Source: Geothrix oryzae (GTDB taxonomy: Bacteria; Acidobacteriota; Holophagae; Holophagales; Holophagaceae). Taken from it: a DNA stretch of 64,000 nt. Position numbers and translations under genes: made by a program. Under the pieces are notes generated by a model. It made no database searches and was not told the origin of the DNA. It saw nothing but the letters and a program-made list of their open reading frames with translations. Below are positions 22,007 to 30,223 of this stretch, one piece after another. The stretch spans positions 1-64,000 of the forward strand of contig NZ_AP027079.1 in the NCBI RefSeq assembly GCF_030295385.1, in the 5' to 3' direction. Positions within the stretch are counted from its first letter, which is position 1; each line of letters starts with the position of its first letter.

Positions 22007-23680
22007 CTACTTCACATTCACGGCCAGCCAGGCGTTGTTCACGGTCGTGTAGACCGAGCTGCCCGAGGGGTACCCGAGGGCGGTGCAGGCGTTCAGGGTG
22101 GCCACGCGGGCCCCCGCGTAGTTGGTGCTGCTGGTCATGTAGGCCGTGATGGCCTTGTACCAGATGCGGGCGGCCAGATCGTTGCCGATGCCGGCGATGC
22201 TGGTGACGCCATTGGCCAGGGGGGACTGGAGGTTGCCCGAGAAGGCATCGATCTGGCTGCCGTGGGCGAGGAGGAAGAAGAAGTGGTTGGCCACGCCCGA
22301 GCTGTAGTGGACATCCAGGCGGCCGAGCGTTTTGGACCAGGCATCGGGGCTGGAGCCGTCGAGGCTGGGCTTGTACATGTAGCGCAGGGGCTTGTTGAAG
22401 GCGTTCGTGGCCAGCTGCTCGCCGATGAGGTAGTTGGCGGCGGGCACGGTGCCGTAGTTCACCTGGATGGTGCCCGTGATGCTGGTGTAGTTGGGCACGG
22501 TGCTGGTGCCGCCCCCGTGGGCCATGAACTCGACCATGCTGCCGAAGATGTCCGAGTTGGCCTCATTCAGGCCGCCGGACTCGCCGCGGTAGGTGAGGTT
22601 CGCGGTGCGGGCCATGACGCCGTGGCTCATCTCGTGGCCCGCGACATCGATGGACTCGAGGGACTTGAAGGAGGAGCCATCGCCGTAGGTCATGCAGAAG
22701 CAGCTGTCGGACCAGAAGGCGTTGTCGTAGCTGTTGCTGTAGTGCACGCGGCTGTAGGTGGCGCCGTTGTTTCCGTCGATGCCGTTCCGACCCAGGACAT
22801 TCTTGTAGAAGTCGTAGGTGAGGCCCACGCCGTAGTGGGCATCCACGGCCGCGGTCTGGCCGTTGGCGGTGGTGGTGCTGCCTCCGGCCACATAGTTGGC
22901 GCCGTCACCCCAGGTGTTGTCGGCATCGTTGTAGAGGGTGCCGGTGCCCGTGGTGGCGTGGTTGAGGTTGTAGGTGGCGTAGTTCATGCCGCGCGTGGTG
23001 TCGCGCAGGTCATAGGTCGCGCCGTTGGCGGTGGTGTTGATGGCGACCGTGCCCGAGAACTGGGAGTTGCCGGTGCCGCTGATCGTGTGGAGGGTGCTCC
23101 AGCTTTCCAGGATCGCGCCGGTGTGGGCATCCACGAGGAAGTCGGTGTGCCGGGTCTCCTCGGCGCCGTTCTCCAGCTCGGTGTGGATGTGGTAGGCCAG
23201 GGCCGGGCGGGAAAGGGTGCGGGTGCCGCGGGGGGTCTCGATGTCCCGGGTGAGGGTGGCGACCACGAGCTCGGAGGTGGGAGCGTGGGCGTAGGCGCCC
23301 TTCGGGGCCAGCGACTGGTGGGCCACGGCCAGGGCCTCACCGTGGGCCAGGGTGGGGATGACATTCAGGTTGAGGCCGCGGACCAGCGCGTCGGTGCGGT
23401 CCGTGACCGCGCCCCCGCGCATGTGCACGACCGACTCGCCCTCGAAGACCCGCACGCCCTTGTAGAGCTGGTGCATGCGGATGTGGGCCTCGCCGGTGGG
23501 TTCCTCGAAGACGCTCTTGGGCGCGAACCCGTGGTCGCGATCCAGGCCCAGCTGGTACACCCGGGCATCCAGGTGGCGACGCGCCTCGTCGGCCAGGGGA
23601 CTGTCCACGGGGCGGGCGGCGAAGGCGGGAACCACGAGAACCGCCGCCGCGGCGAGACGAAGGGCGAAACGAGAGGGCAT
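22007..23680 (-). CDS. Secreted M4-family (thermolysin-like) metalloprotease
   Basis: 557 aa zinc endopeptidase. Signal peptide at 1-22 (ALRLAAAAVLVVPAFA), an FTP/PepSY-type propeptide to about 200, then the peptidase domain. The zinc site is HEMSH (349-353; family usually HExTH) with third ligand E373 in GGLNEANSD; RLDVHYSSGVANHFFFLL supplies the second catalytic His. Predicted to be exported, autoprocessed and used for protein scavenging. GGAGG precedes the ATG. Divergent from the MFS gene and closed by a strong terminator, so monocistronic. Confidence 0.93.
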   Translation of the reverse strand: MPSRFALRLAAAAVLVVPAFAARPVDSPLADEARRHLDARVYQLGLDRDHGFAPKSVFEEPTGEAHIRMHQLYKGVRVFEGESVVHMRGGAVTDRTDALVRGLNLNVIPTLAHGEALAVAHQSLAPKGAYAHAPTSELVVATLTRDIETPRGTRTLSRPALAYHIHTELENGAEETRHTDFLVDAHTGAILESWSTLHTISGTGNSQFSGTVAINTTANGATYDLRDTTRGMNYATYNLNHATTGTGTLYNDADNTWGDGANYVAGGSTTTANGQTAAVDAHYGVGLTYDFYKNVLGRNGIDGNNGATYSRVHYSNSYDNAFWSDSCFCMTYGDGSSFKSLESIDVAGHEMSHGVMARTANLTYRGESGGLNEANSDIFGSMVEFMAHGGGTSTVPNYTSITGTIQVNYGTVPAANYLIGEQLATNAFNKPLRYMYKPSLDGSSPDAWSKTLGRLDVHYSSGVANHFFFLLAHGSQIDAFSGNLQSPLANGVTSIAGIGNDLAARIWYKAITAYMTSSTNYAGARVATLNACTALGYPSGSSVYTTVNNAWLAVNVK

Positions 23681-23776
23681 GGGACCTCCGGGGAGCCGAG
23701 GCTCCGGGAAAGAAGGAAAGAGGGTGGGAAAGAAGGGGGATGCTCGAGCTTAGGACGGCCGGCGCCGGGCAGAGGT

Positions 23777-23815
23777 GTTAAGACATGTTAATTTTTATGA
23801 GAATCAGTTCTATTT
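23777..23815. promoter_or_regulatory. AT-rich island in the divergent protease/MFS spacer
   Basis: The 187-base spacer between the divergent protease and MFS genes is GC-rich except for this stretch. It holds a direct repeat GTTAA-N5-GTTAA (10-base period) followed by a T-run and AGAA-TCAG-TTCT, a short inverted repeat. Likely promoter/regulator-binding DNA; which gene it serves is unclear. Confidence 0.35.
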
Positions 23816-23867
23816 GAAGGTCCTCCTGGAGCCGTGTCATCCTCGGGTGAAACCGCCCGGGAGTTGC

Positions 23868-25163
23868 ATGTCCACCGAAGCCTCCACTCGCGCCCTGCCG
23901 GCTCCGCCGGCGGCCTTCCGCTGGCTGGTGCTGGTGGTGATCAGCCTGGCCATGTTCGGCAACTACTATGTCTATGACGCCATCAGCCCCCTGGCCGATG
24001 TGCTTCAGAAGCAGCTGGGCTTCACGGATGGCAACATCGGGCTGCTCCAGGGGATCTACAGCGTGCCCAACATCATCATGGTGCTGGTGGGCGGCATCCT
24101 CATCGACCGCATCGGCGTGAAGAAGGCCACCTTCCTGTTCGCCGTCCTCTGCTTCATGGGGGCCCTCCTCACGGCGCTGAGCCCCAAGCTCTGGGTCATG
24201 GCCTCGGGCCGCCTGGTCTTCGGCCTGGGGGCGGAGAGCCTCATCGTGGCCGTCACGGCGGCGGTGGCCCAGTGGTTCCGCGGCAAGGAACTGAGCTTCG
24301 CCTTCGGCATCAACCTGCTCATCGCCCGTCTGGGCTCCTTCGCGGCCCTGAACAGCCCCACCTGGGCCCGCTGGGCCTTCGGCTCCTGGCGCACGCCGTT
24401 GCTCATCGCCACGGTCTTCGGCGCGGTGTGTGTCATCGCCGCAGGCGTCTACTGGCTCATGGAGAACGGCGCCGCAAAGCGCTACGCCCTGGGCGGCCAA
24501 GGCGGCACGGACAAGGTGGTCTGGGGCGACCTGCTGAAGTTCAGCCCCACCTACTGGTATGTGGTGGCCCTCTGCATCACCTTCTACAGCGGCATCTTCC
24601 CCTTCCAGACCTTCGCCGTGAAGTTCTTCCAGGATGCGCACGGGGTGACCCGCGAAACCGGCGGCTTCCTATCCTCGATGCTCACCCTCTTCGCCATGAT
24701 CGGCACACCGCTCTTCGGCCTGATGGTGGACCGCGTGGGCAAGCGGGCGCTGTTCATGATGCTGGGGAGCCTGCTGCTGATCCCGGTCTACCTGCTCATG
24801 GCCTACACCCATGTGAGCCTCTTCGTGCCCATGGCCATGATGGGCATCGCCTTCAGCCTGATCCCGGCGGTCATGTGGCCCTCCGTGGCCTACCTGGTGC
24901 CGGAGGAGAAGCTGGGCACGGCCTATGGGCTGATGACGCTCATCCAGAATGTGGGGTTGGCGGGCTTCAACTTCCTCATCGGCTGGGCCAACGACCATGC
25001 CGCCGCCAGCGCCGCGCATCCCACGGGCTACCGGCTGGGCATGTGGATCTTCAGCAGCCTCGGCTTCTTCGGCTTCCTCTTCGCCTACCTGCTGCGCCGG
25101 GCGGAGACGGGGCCGGATGCCCACGGGCTGGAAACCATCACCACCGCCAACCAGGCCGGGTAG
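23868..25163 (+). CDS. MFS transporter
   Basis: 431 aa, about 12 transmembrane helices. Recognisable MFS elements: the loop 2-3 motif GGILIDRIGVKKA, the matching motif in the second half (GLMVDRVGKRAL) and long helices with few charges. ATG at 23868 with GGGAG 4-5 bases upstream; 31 in-frame codons further upstream have no family likeness. It lies 35 bases before the RNase gene. Substrate is not identifiable; nitrate, sugar-phosphate and drug carriers all share this form. Confidence 0.85.
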   Translation: MSTEASTRALPAPPAAFRWLVLVVISLAMFGNYYVYDAISPLADVLQKQLGFTDGNIGLLQGIYSVPNIIMVLVGGILIDRIGVKKATFLFAVLCFMGALLTALSPKLWVMASGRLVFGLGAESLIVAVTAAVAQWFRGKELSFAFGINLLIARLGSFAALNSPTWARWAFGSWRTPLLIATVFGAVCVIAAGVYWLMENGAAKRYALGGQGGTDKVVWGDLLKFSPTYWYVVALCITFYSGIFPFQTFAVKFFQDAHGVTRETGGFLSSMLTLFAMIGTPLFGLMVDRVGKRALFMMLGSLLLIPVYLLMAYTHVSLFVPMAMMGIAFSLIPAVMWPSVAYLVPEEKLGTAYGLMTLIQNVGLAGFNFLIGWANDHAAASAAHPTGYRLGMWIFSSLGFFGFLFAYLLRRAETGPDAHGLETITTANQAG

Positions 25164-25197
25164 CAGTACACTTGCAGACCGCAATCCTGGAGGTCGC

Positions 25198-25614
25198 ATG
25201 ACTCGCTGGCGGAGGACCCTCGCGCACCTGGCCGCCGGCCTGGTCGCCCTGGCCGCTCTGTTGCCGCTCACGGCCTGCGGGCCCCAGGGCCCGGCCTCGC
25301 CCCCGCCGGCCCCGACCGCGCAGGTCCAGGTGGCCCCATCGAATCCTCTCCCCCCCCATGCCCGCGAGACTCTGGCCTACATCCGACAGCACGGCTACGC
25401 CCAGCCCGGCTATGTGGGCGGCCGCATCTTCGGCAATTACGAAGGGGCGCTCCCCCGCTACGATGCCCGCCGGAAGCGCATCGAATACCGGGAGTGGGAT
25501 GTGCATCCCCGAGCCGAGGGCCGCAATAGGGGTGCCGAACGCCTGGTCACGGGCAGCGATGGACGGGTCTGGTACACGGTCGACCACTACCGCACCTTCG
25601 TCGAGGTCCGATGA
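25198..25614 (+). CDS. Exported barnase-like ribonuclease (lipoprotein)
   Basis: 138 aa. Lipoprotein signal with lipobox LTAC (Cys27). The mature part aligns with the N1/T1/barnase RNase fold: GGRIFGNYEGALP (barnase GGDIFSNREGKLP), YREWDVH with catalytic-base Glu99, RGAERLVTG with Arg109/Arg115, and catalytic His130 in DHYRTF. Barnase Arg59 is Tyr here (NYEG, 80-83). All other catalytic positions are present, so it should cleave RNA outside the cytoplasm. GGAGG 5 bases before the ATG. Its stop overlaps the start of the barstar-like gene. Confidence 0.88.
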   Translation: MTRWRRTLAHLAAGLVALAALLPLTACGPQGPASPPPAPTAQVQVAPSNPLPPHARETLAYIRQHGYAQPGYVGGRIFGNYEGALPRYDARRKRIEYREWDVHPRAEGRNRGAERLVTGSDGRVWYTVDHYRTFVEVR

Positions 25615-26054
25615 GCGACTGGGCCTTCCTCGCCTCCGCCCAGGGGCCGCACCTCTGCGTGTGGCGCGGGACGGCCGCCGCGCTGGCGGAGGCCGCGCCG
25701 GTCATGCCCCCCCTTCGCTGGCTGCGGGGGAGCCGCATGCGGACCCGGGTGGCGCTCCTGGACGAATGGGCGGCCGCCGCCCAGTTCCCCCCCTACTTCG
25801 GCGGCACCTGGGACAGCCTCCGGGATGGTCTGGCGGACCTGCCCGAGGGCGGCACCTTCCTGGTCTTCGATGCAGACCAGCTGCTCCAGGACGCACCCCC
25901 TTCGGACGGCGTCACGCTCATGGCCGTGCTGGAAGCCGTGGCGGAGGACCTGGCGCCCCGGCCCTTCCACCTGGTGCTCCAGGTGGAGCCCGGCCGCCAC
26001 GGGGACCTGGTGGAGGGCCTGCGCCGGCTCCGGGTGCCCTTCCGCGAGTTGTAG
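25611..26054 (+). CDS. Barstar-like ribonuclease inhibitor
   Basis: 147 aa cytoplasmic protein. PPYFGGTWDSLRDGLADLPEG (about 61-79) matches the barstar inhibitor helix (YGNNLDALWDCL), with both RNase-contacting aspartates kept (Asp68, Asp72). It begins with ATGA overlapping the stop of the RNase gene, so production of enzyme and inhibitor is coupled. Expected role: protect the producer by blocking RNase that has not been exported. A longer N-terminus (about 45 residues before the core) is unlike barstar and unexplained. Confidence 0.85.
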   Translation: MSDWAFLASAQGPHLCVWRGTAAALAEAAPVMPPLRWLRGSRMRTRVALLDEWAAAAQFPPYFGGTWDSLRDGLADLPEGGTFLVFDADQLLQDAPPSDGVTLMAVLEAVAEDLAPRPFHLVLQVEPGRHGDLVEGLRRLRVPFREL

Positions 26055-26063
26055 ACGCGAGGC

Positions 26064-26690
26064 CTAGAACTGGGCCTTGAAGGCTTCGAAAGCCCCCCGG
26101 AGCACTGCCAGTTCGTCGCGCAGGGTGGCGACTTCGGCTTCCAGCTGATCCAGCCGACCGGAGCGGGCGGGGGCAGCGTCATGGGCGAGAGCTTGGGCGA
26201 CCGGCCCTGAGAGCAGGTGGGCCACCCGGGCTTCACGGGCCCCGGGGGCCCGGGGGAGCCGCTGGATGAGGGGCGGCTCGGCCTCGAGGAGCGCGCCCAG
26301 GCAAGCCTCCAGCTCCGCCAGGTCCGGGAAGGCGTACATCCGCCGCGTGTTGGTGCGCAGCTCGCCGGGCGTCTGGGGCCCCCGGAGGAGCAGCTCCGCC
26401 AGCAGGGCCGCCTCCTGAACGGAGAGGTTCCAGGTGGGCTTGGCGGTGTGCGCCACCTTCAGGACCCGGCCCGGCCAGTGCTCAGCCAGCCCGCGGGCGA
26501 GGAGGGCCTCCACGGAGGCCTGGACCTCCGGTTCCGTCACCGCCAGCACCGGGTCGCGGTTGCTGGACTGGTTGCAGGCGTTGAGCAGCGCGTTCATGGA
26601 CAGGGGATACGCATCCGGCGTGCTCAGCTGCTTCTCCAGCAGGCAGCCCAGGATGCGGCATTCCAGGAGCGGGAGGTCGAGGTCGGACAT
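26064..26690 (-). CDS. YceH family protein (DUF480)
   Basis: 208 aa. Two winged-helix-like domains typical of YceH: LECRILGCLLEKQLSTPDAYPLSMNALLNACNQSSNRDPV is the family hallmark, followed by LLLRGPQTPGELRTNTRRMYAF. A C-terminal coiled coil (RLDQLEAEVATLRDELAVLRGAFEAF) ends the protein. Function is not established in the family; a DNA-binding or regulatory role is only suggested by the fold. Convergent with the barstar-like gene and divergent from the lactate permease gene. Confidence 0.88.
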   Translation of the reverse strand: MSDLDLPLLECRILGCLLEKQLSTPDAYPLSMNALLNACNQSSNRDPVLAVTEPEVQASVEALLARGLAEHWPGRVLKVAHTAKPTWNLSVQEAALLAELLLRGPQTPGELRTNTRRMYAFPDLAELEACLGALLEAEPPLIQRLPRAPGAREARVAHLLSGPVAQALAHDAAPARSGRLDQLEAEVATLRDELAVLRGAFEAFKAQF

Positions 26691-26800
26691 GGGGCATTAT
26701 CCCCCAGGTCGAGCCAGGGGTGACCCCTCCCCGGGGCTGGACCTGGGGTCCGAGTCCTCGGGGAAGGGCCCCGAAAAGGCTGAATTCTTTGGCAACAACA

Positions 26801-26824
26801 ATTGACGATAGTCACATCGTTAAT
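26801..26824. promoter_or_regulatory. Operator-like imperfect inverted repeat upstream of lactate permease
   Basis: ATTGACGAT-N6-ATCGTTAAT: arms 26801-26809 and 26816-26824, 8 of 9 positions complementary. It lies 57 bases before the permease ATG in the AT-rich part of the divergent spacer. The dyad suits a dimeric repressor; it does not look like the published LldR/PdhR consensus. Confidence 0.55.
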
Positions 26825-26881
26825 GACTTCGGGCGCTCATAGTGGGTCCCATCCCAACCTCAACGAGAAAGGACCAAGCGT

Positions 26882-28543
26882 ATGCAGTGGAACCAAAACT
26901 ACGCCGCGCTTCAGGGGAGCCTGCTCCTCACCGCCCTGGTGGTGGCCATCCCCATCTTCTTCTTGTTCTGGGCCCTGGCCGTGAAACGCATGAAGGGCCA
27001 TGTGGCGGGGCTGCTCACGCTGCTTCTCACGATCATCATCAGCGTGCTCGTCTACCGGATGCCGCTCAGCGCCGCGTTGTCGGCCTCCGCCCTGGGCATG
27101 GTGACGGGCCTCTTTCCCATCGGCTGGATCATCCTGACGGCGGTCTTCCTCTTCAACCTCACGGTGGAATCGGGACAGTTCGAGATCATCAAGAGCTCGA
27201 TCTCATCCCTGTCCCCGGACCGCCGGATCCAGGCGCTGCTCATCGCCTTCTCCTTCTCCGCCTTCATGGAAGGCGTGGCCGGGCAGGGCGCCCCGGTGGC
27301 GGTGGCCGCGGCCATGCTCATCGGCCTGGGCTTCCCCCCCCTGCCGGCCGCCGTCATCTGCCTCGTGGCCAACACGCCGCCCGTGCCCTTCGGGCCCGTG
27401 GGCGTCCCCACGATGATGATGTCCACCGTGACGGGCATCCCCGCCACGACCATGGCCCGCGCCATCGGCATCGACATGGCCTTCATGGCCCTGATCATCC
27501 CCTTCTTCATGGTGGTGGTCATGGTGGGCTTCAAGCGGGCCCTGGAAGTCATTCCGGCCGCCCTGGTGGCCGGCATCAGCTACGGCGCCACCTCGCTGGC
27601 GATCTCCACCTACTTCGGGCCCGAGCTGCCGGCGATCACGGCCTCCGTGGTGTCGCTGCTCTGCCTGGTGATCTTCATCCGCTTCTGGCAGCCCAAGACC
27701 ACCTGGACCTTCGAGGAGGACAAGGTCGCGAACCCGGCCACGGGTGTCCGCCACACGGCGGGCCAGATCTTCAAGGCCTGGTCGCCCTTCCTCATCCTCA
27801 TGCTCGTCATGGGCCTCTGGGGCACGCCCTTCTTCAAGAACTACGCCGAGAAGACCCACCACTGGTTCCTGGCCGTGCCCCACTGGCCCTGGCTAGACGG
27901 CGTCGTCTTCAAGGCCGCGCCCATCGTCGCCAAGCCCGCCGTCTACGGCGCCAGCTACAAGTGGCAGTGGCTCACGGCCCCGGGCACGGCCATGTTCCTC
28001 TCGTCGCTGATCTCCATGGTCGTGCTGGGCATCAGCCCCGCCACCGGCGCCAAGGTCTTCGCCAAAACCTTCATGCAGCTCCGGTTCGCCCTCGTCACGC
28101 TGGCCTCGGTCATCGGCCTGGGCTTCCTGGCCAACTACTCGGGCATGTCGTTCACCCTGGGACTGGCCTTCGCCGTCCTCACGGGCATGGCCTTCCCGAT
28201 CTTCTCTCCCGTCATCGGCCTGGTGGGCGTGTTCCTCACGGGTTCGGTCACCTCGTCGGCGGCCCTGTTCGGCAAGCTCCAGCAGGTGACCGCCGGGCAC
28301 CTGGGCTTCAACCCCGTGCTCACCACCTCGGCGAACCTGTTCGGCGGCGTCATGGGCAAGCTGATCTCCCCCCAGTCCATCGCCGTGGCCTGCGCCGCGG
28401 TGGGGCTCGTGGGCCGGGAGACGGACATCTTCAGGAAGACCCTCAAATATTCAATGATCCTGCTGGGGATCGTGGTGGTCGTGGTGCTGCTGCAGGCCTT
28501 CGTCATCCCCGGCATCCTGCCGACCGCGCCGGCGGTCAGCTGA
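26882..28543 (+). CDS. lldP: L-lactate permease
   Basis: 553 aa, full-length LctP/LldP family member with about 13 transmembrane helices. Typical segments are IKSSISSLSPDRRIQALLIAFSFSAFMEGVAGQGAPVAVAAAMLIGLGF and LANYSGMSFTLGLAF, and GSVTSSAALFGKLQQVTAGHLG near the end. Imports lactate (and often glycolate) with protons. AAAGGA lies 7 bases before the ATG. It is first in a three-gene unit with a cupin and an aminotransferase; no lactate dehydrogenase or lutABC is in the window, so lactate oxidation must be encoded elsewhere. Confidence 0.93.
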   Translation: MQWNQNYAALQGSLLLTALVVAIPIFFLFWALAVKRMKGHVAGLLTLLLTIIISVLVYRMPLSAALSASALGMVTGLFPIGWIILTAVFLFNLTVESGQFEIIKSSISSLSPDRRIQALLIAFSFSAFMEGVAGQGAPVAVAAAMLIGLGFPPLPAAVICLVANTPPVPFGPVGVPTMMMSTVTGIPATTMARAIGIDMAFMALIIPFFMVVVMVGFKRALEVIPAALVAGISYGATSLAISTYFGPELPAITASVVSLLCLVIFIRFWQPKTTWTFEEDKVANPATGVRHTAGQIFKAWSPFLILMLVMGLWGTPFFKNYAEKTHHWFLAVPHWPWLDGVVFKAAPIVAKPAVYGASYKWQWLTAPGTAMFLSSLISMVVLGISPATGAKVFAKTFMQLRFALVTLASVIGLGFLANYSGMSFTLGLAFAVLTGMAFPIFSPVIGLVGVFLTGSVTSSAALFGKLQQVTAGHLGFNPVLTTSANLFGGVMGKLISPQSIAVACAAVGLVGRETDIFRKTLKYSMILLGIVVVVVLLQAFVIPGILPTAPAVS

Positions 28544-28581
28544 ACCTTGACCCTCAACCCGCAGCGAACGGAGGAATCCCC

Positions 28582-28992
28582 ATGACGACTTGCGAGCTGG
28601 AAACCCTGAAGGGCCTCATCGACTCCACTCCGGATGTGGCCGTCCTGATCAACCTGCGCGACTACTATGCCCAGCGGTCCCTGCCCGAGAAGGGCGTGGA
28701 CAGCGAGGTGGTCTACGAGTGCCCGCGCACGCAGATGATGATCCGGACCGCCGTGAAGGGCACCACCATCGGCCGCCACTTCCACACGGTCTGCGACGAG
28801 TATGTGATCGTGGTCGGCGGCAAGGGCGAGATCATGGTCAACGGCGAGTGGAAACCCGTGAAGGCCGGCGATGTGCATGTCTGCCCCCGGGGCATCGTCC
28901 ACGACACCCGGGCGCTGGAGGAGGATCTCCAGTACCTGTCGATCTTCACGCCGCACCTCCCTGCCGGCACGGACATCAACTGGCTTAAATAG
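28582..28992 (+). CDS. Cupin-domain protein
   Basis: 136 aa, single conserved beta-barrel. Metal-site motif 1 reads GRHFHTVCDEYVIVVGGKGEI (GxHxH...E type) and motif 2 PVKAGDVHVCPRGIVHD (GxxxxxPxGxxH). GGAGG precedes the ATG. It follows the lactate permease gene by 38 bases and precedes the aminotransferase gene by 19. Small cupins with intact His ligands can be metal enzymes or ligand sensors; neither can be chosen from sequence, but the position suggests a part in the same small-acid or amino-acid metabolism. Confidence 0.85.
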   Translation: MTTCELETLKGLIDSTPDVAVLINLRDYYAQRSLPEKGVDSEVVYECPRTQMMIRTAVKGTTIGRHFHTVCDEYVIVVGGKGEIMVNGEWKPVKAGDVHVCPRGIVHDTRALEEDLQYLSIFTPHLPAGTDINWLK

Positions 28993-29011
28993 ATTCCGAG
29001 GAGGACTCGCC

Positions 29012-30163
29012 ATGACTGCACTGCTTCCCAATGTCGACCCGGATGGACTGCTGGAATTCTCCGTGGTCTACACCGACCGCGCGCTCAACCACATGTCTAA
29101 GCGCTTCCAGCAGGTGATGCGGGAGATGAACCGCATCCTCGCGAAGGTCTACCACGCCCAGGCCGCGGTGATCGTCCCCGGCAGCGGCACCTTCGGCATG
29201 GAGGCCGTGGCCCGGCAGTTCGTCACGGGCAAGAAGGCGCTGGTGATCCGGGACGGCTTCTTCAGCTTCCGTTGGTCGCAGATCTTCGACATGGGCGGGA
29301 TTCCCGCCTCCCACACGGTGCTCAAGGCCAAGCGCACCGGCACGGATCGCCAGTCCCCCTGGGTGCCGACGCCCATCGCCGAGGTGGTGGCCGCCATTGC
29401 CGCCGAAAAACCCCAGGTGGTGATCGCCCCGCATGTGGAGACCGCGTCCGGCATCATGCTCCCCGACGACTACATGAAGGCGGTGGCCCAGGCCACCCAC
29501 GCCGTGGGCGGCCTCTTCGTGCTGGATTGCGTCGCCTCGGGCTGCATGTGGGTGGACATGGAGGCCATCGGCGTGGATGTGATCGTGACCGCCCCCCAGA
29601 AGGGCTGGAGCGGCAGCCCCTGCTGCGCCATGGTCATGCTCTCCGAGAAGGCCAAGGGCGTGATGGAGACCACCACCAGCACCAGCTTCGCCTGCGACCT
29701 CAAGAAGTGGTCCGCGATCATGGACGCCTACCTGAAGGGCGGCCACGCCTACCACGCCACCATGCCCACGGACGCCCTGGCGAAGGTGTGTGCGGTGATG
29801 CAGGAGATGGAGGCCTACGGCTTCGACAAGCTGCAGGCCGAGCAGGCGGACTTGGGCGCCAAGGCCCGCATCCTGCTGGAAAGCTGCGGCCTGCCCAGCG
29901 TGGCGGCCGAGGGTTTCAAGGCCCCGGGCGTGGTGGTGAGCTACACCACGGATCCCGACATCCAGTCCGGGAAGAAGTTCCTGGCCGCGGGCCTGCAGGT
30001 GGCCTCCGGCGTGCCGCTCCAGTGTGACGAGCCGGCGGATTTCATGACCTTCCGCATTGGTCTGTTCGGGCTCGAGAAGTTGCACCATGTGGATCGCACC
30101 GTGGCGCACCTGGCCGCGGCCCTGACGGAAGTCGGCCTCCGCGAAGTGGCTCCGGCCCGGTAA
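29012..30163 (+). CDS. Class V aminotransferase (alanine-glyoxylate/serine-pyruvate type)
   Basis: 383 aa PLP enzyme. N-terminal GSGTFGMEAVARQF is the cofactor phosphate loop of AGXT-like enzymes; HVETASGIMLP and FVLDCVASGCMWVDME carry the ring-stacking and Asp contacts; the Schiff-base Lys is in TAPQKGWSGSPC. Likely transfers the amino group of alanine or serine to glyoxylate or a similar keto acid. GAGGAGG precedes the ATG. Cotranscribed with the lactate permease and cupin genes and followed by a strong terminator. Linking pyruvate/lactate carbon with amino acids is plausible but inferred. Confidence 0.85.
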   Translation: MTALLPNVDPDGLLEFSVVYTDRALNHMSKRFQQVMREMNRILAKVYHAQAAVIVPGSGTFGMEAVARQFVTGKKALVIRDGFFSFRWSQIFDMGGIPASHTVLKAKRTGTDRQSPWVPTPIAEVVAAIAAEKPQVVIAPHVETASGIMLPDDYMKAVAQATHAVGGLFVLDCVASGCMWVDMEAIGVDVIVTAPQKGWSGSPCCAMVMLSEKAKGVMETTTSTSFACDLKKWSAIMDAYLKGGHAYHATMPTDALAKVCAVMQEMEAYGFDKLQAEQADLGAKARILLESCGLPSVAAEGFKAPGVVVSYTTDPDIQSGKKFLAAGLQVASGVPLQCDEPADFMTFRIGLFGLEKLHHVDRTVAHLAAALTEVGLREVAPAR

Positions 30164-30181
30164 GACAAGCCTCCCGAACGA

Positions 30182-30215
30182 GAAGCGCCCGGCCGTCGCC
30201 GGGCGCTTCCTTTTT
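30182..30215 (+). terminator. Rho-independent terminator after the lactate permease operon
   Basis: A perfect 12-base GC-rich stem (30182-30193 with 30198-30209) with loop CGTC is followed directly by CTTTTT. It sits 18 bases past the aminotransferase stop and just before the convergent thiG. Confidence 0.92.
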
Positions 30216-30223
30216 GGGGATGG

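Noticed and set aside
23796-23815. Fur box in the protease/MFS spacer
   Set aside because: ATGAGAATCAGTTCTATT looks superficially like a Fur site but only four arm bases pair; not reported as such.
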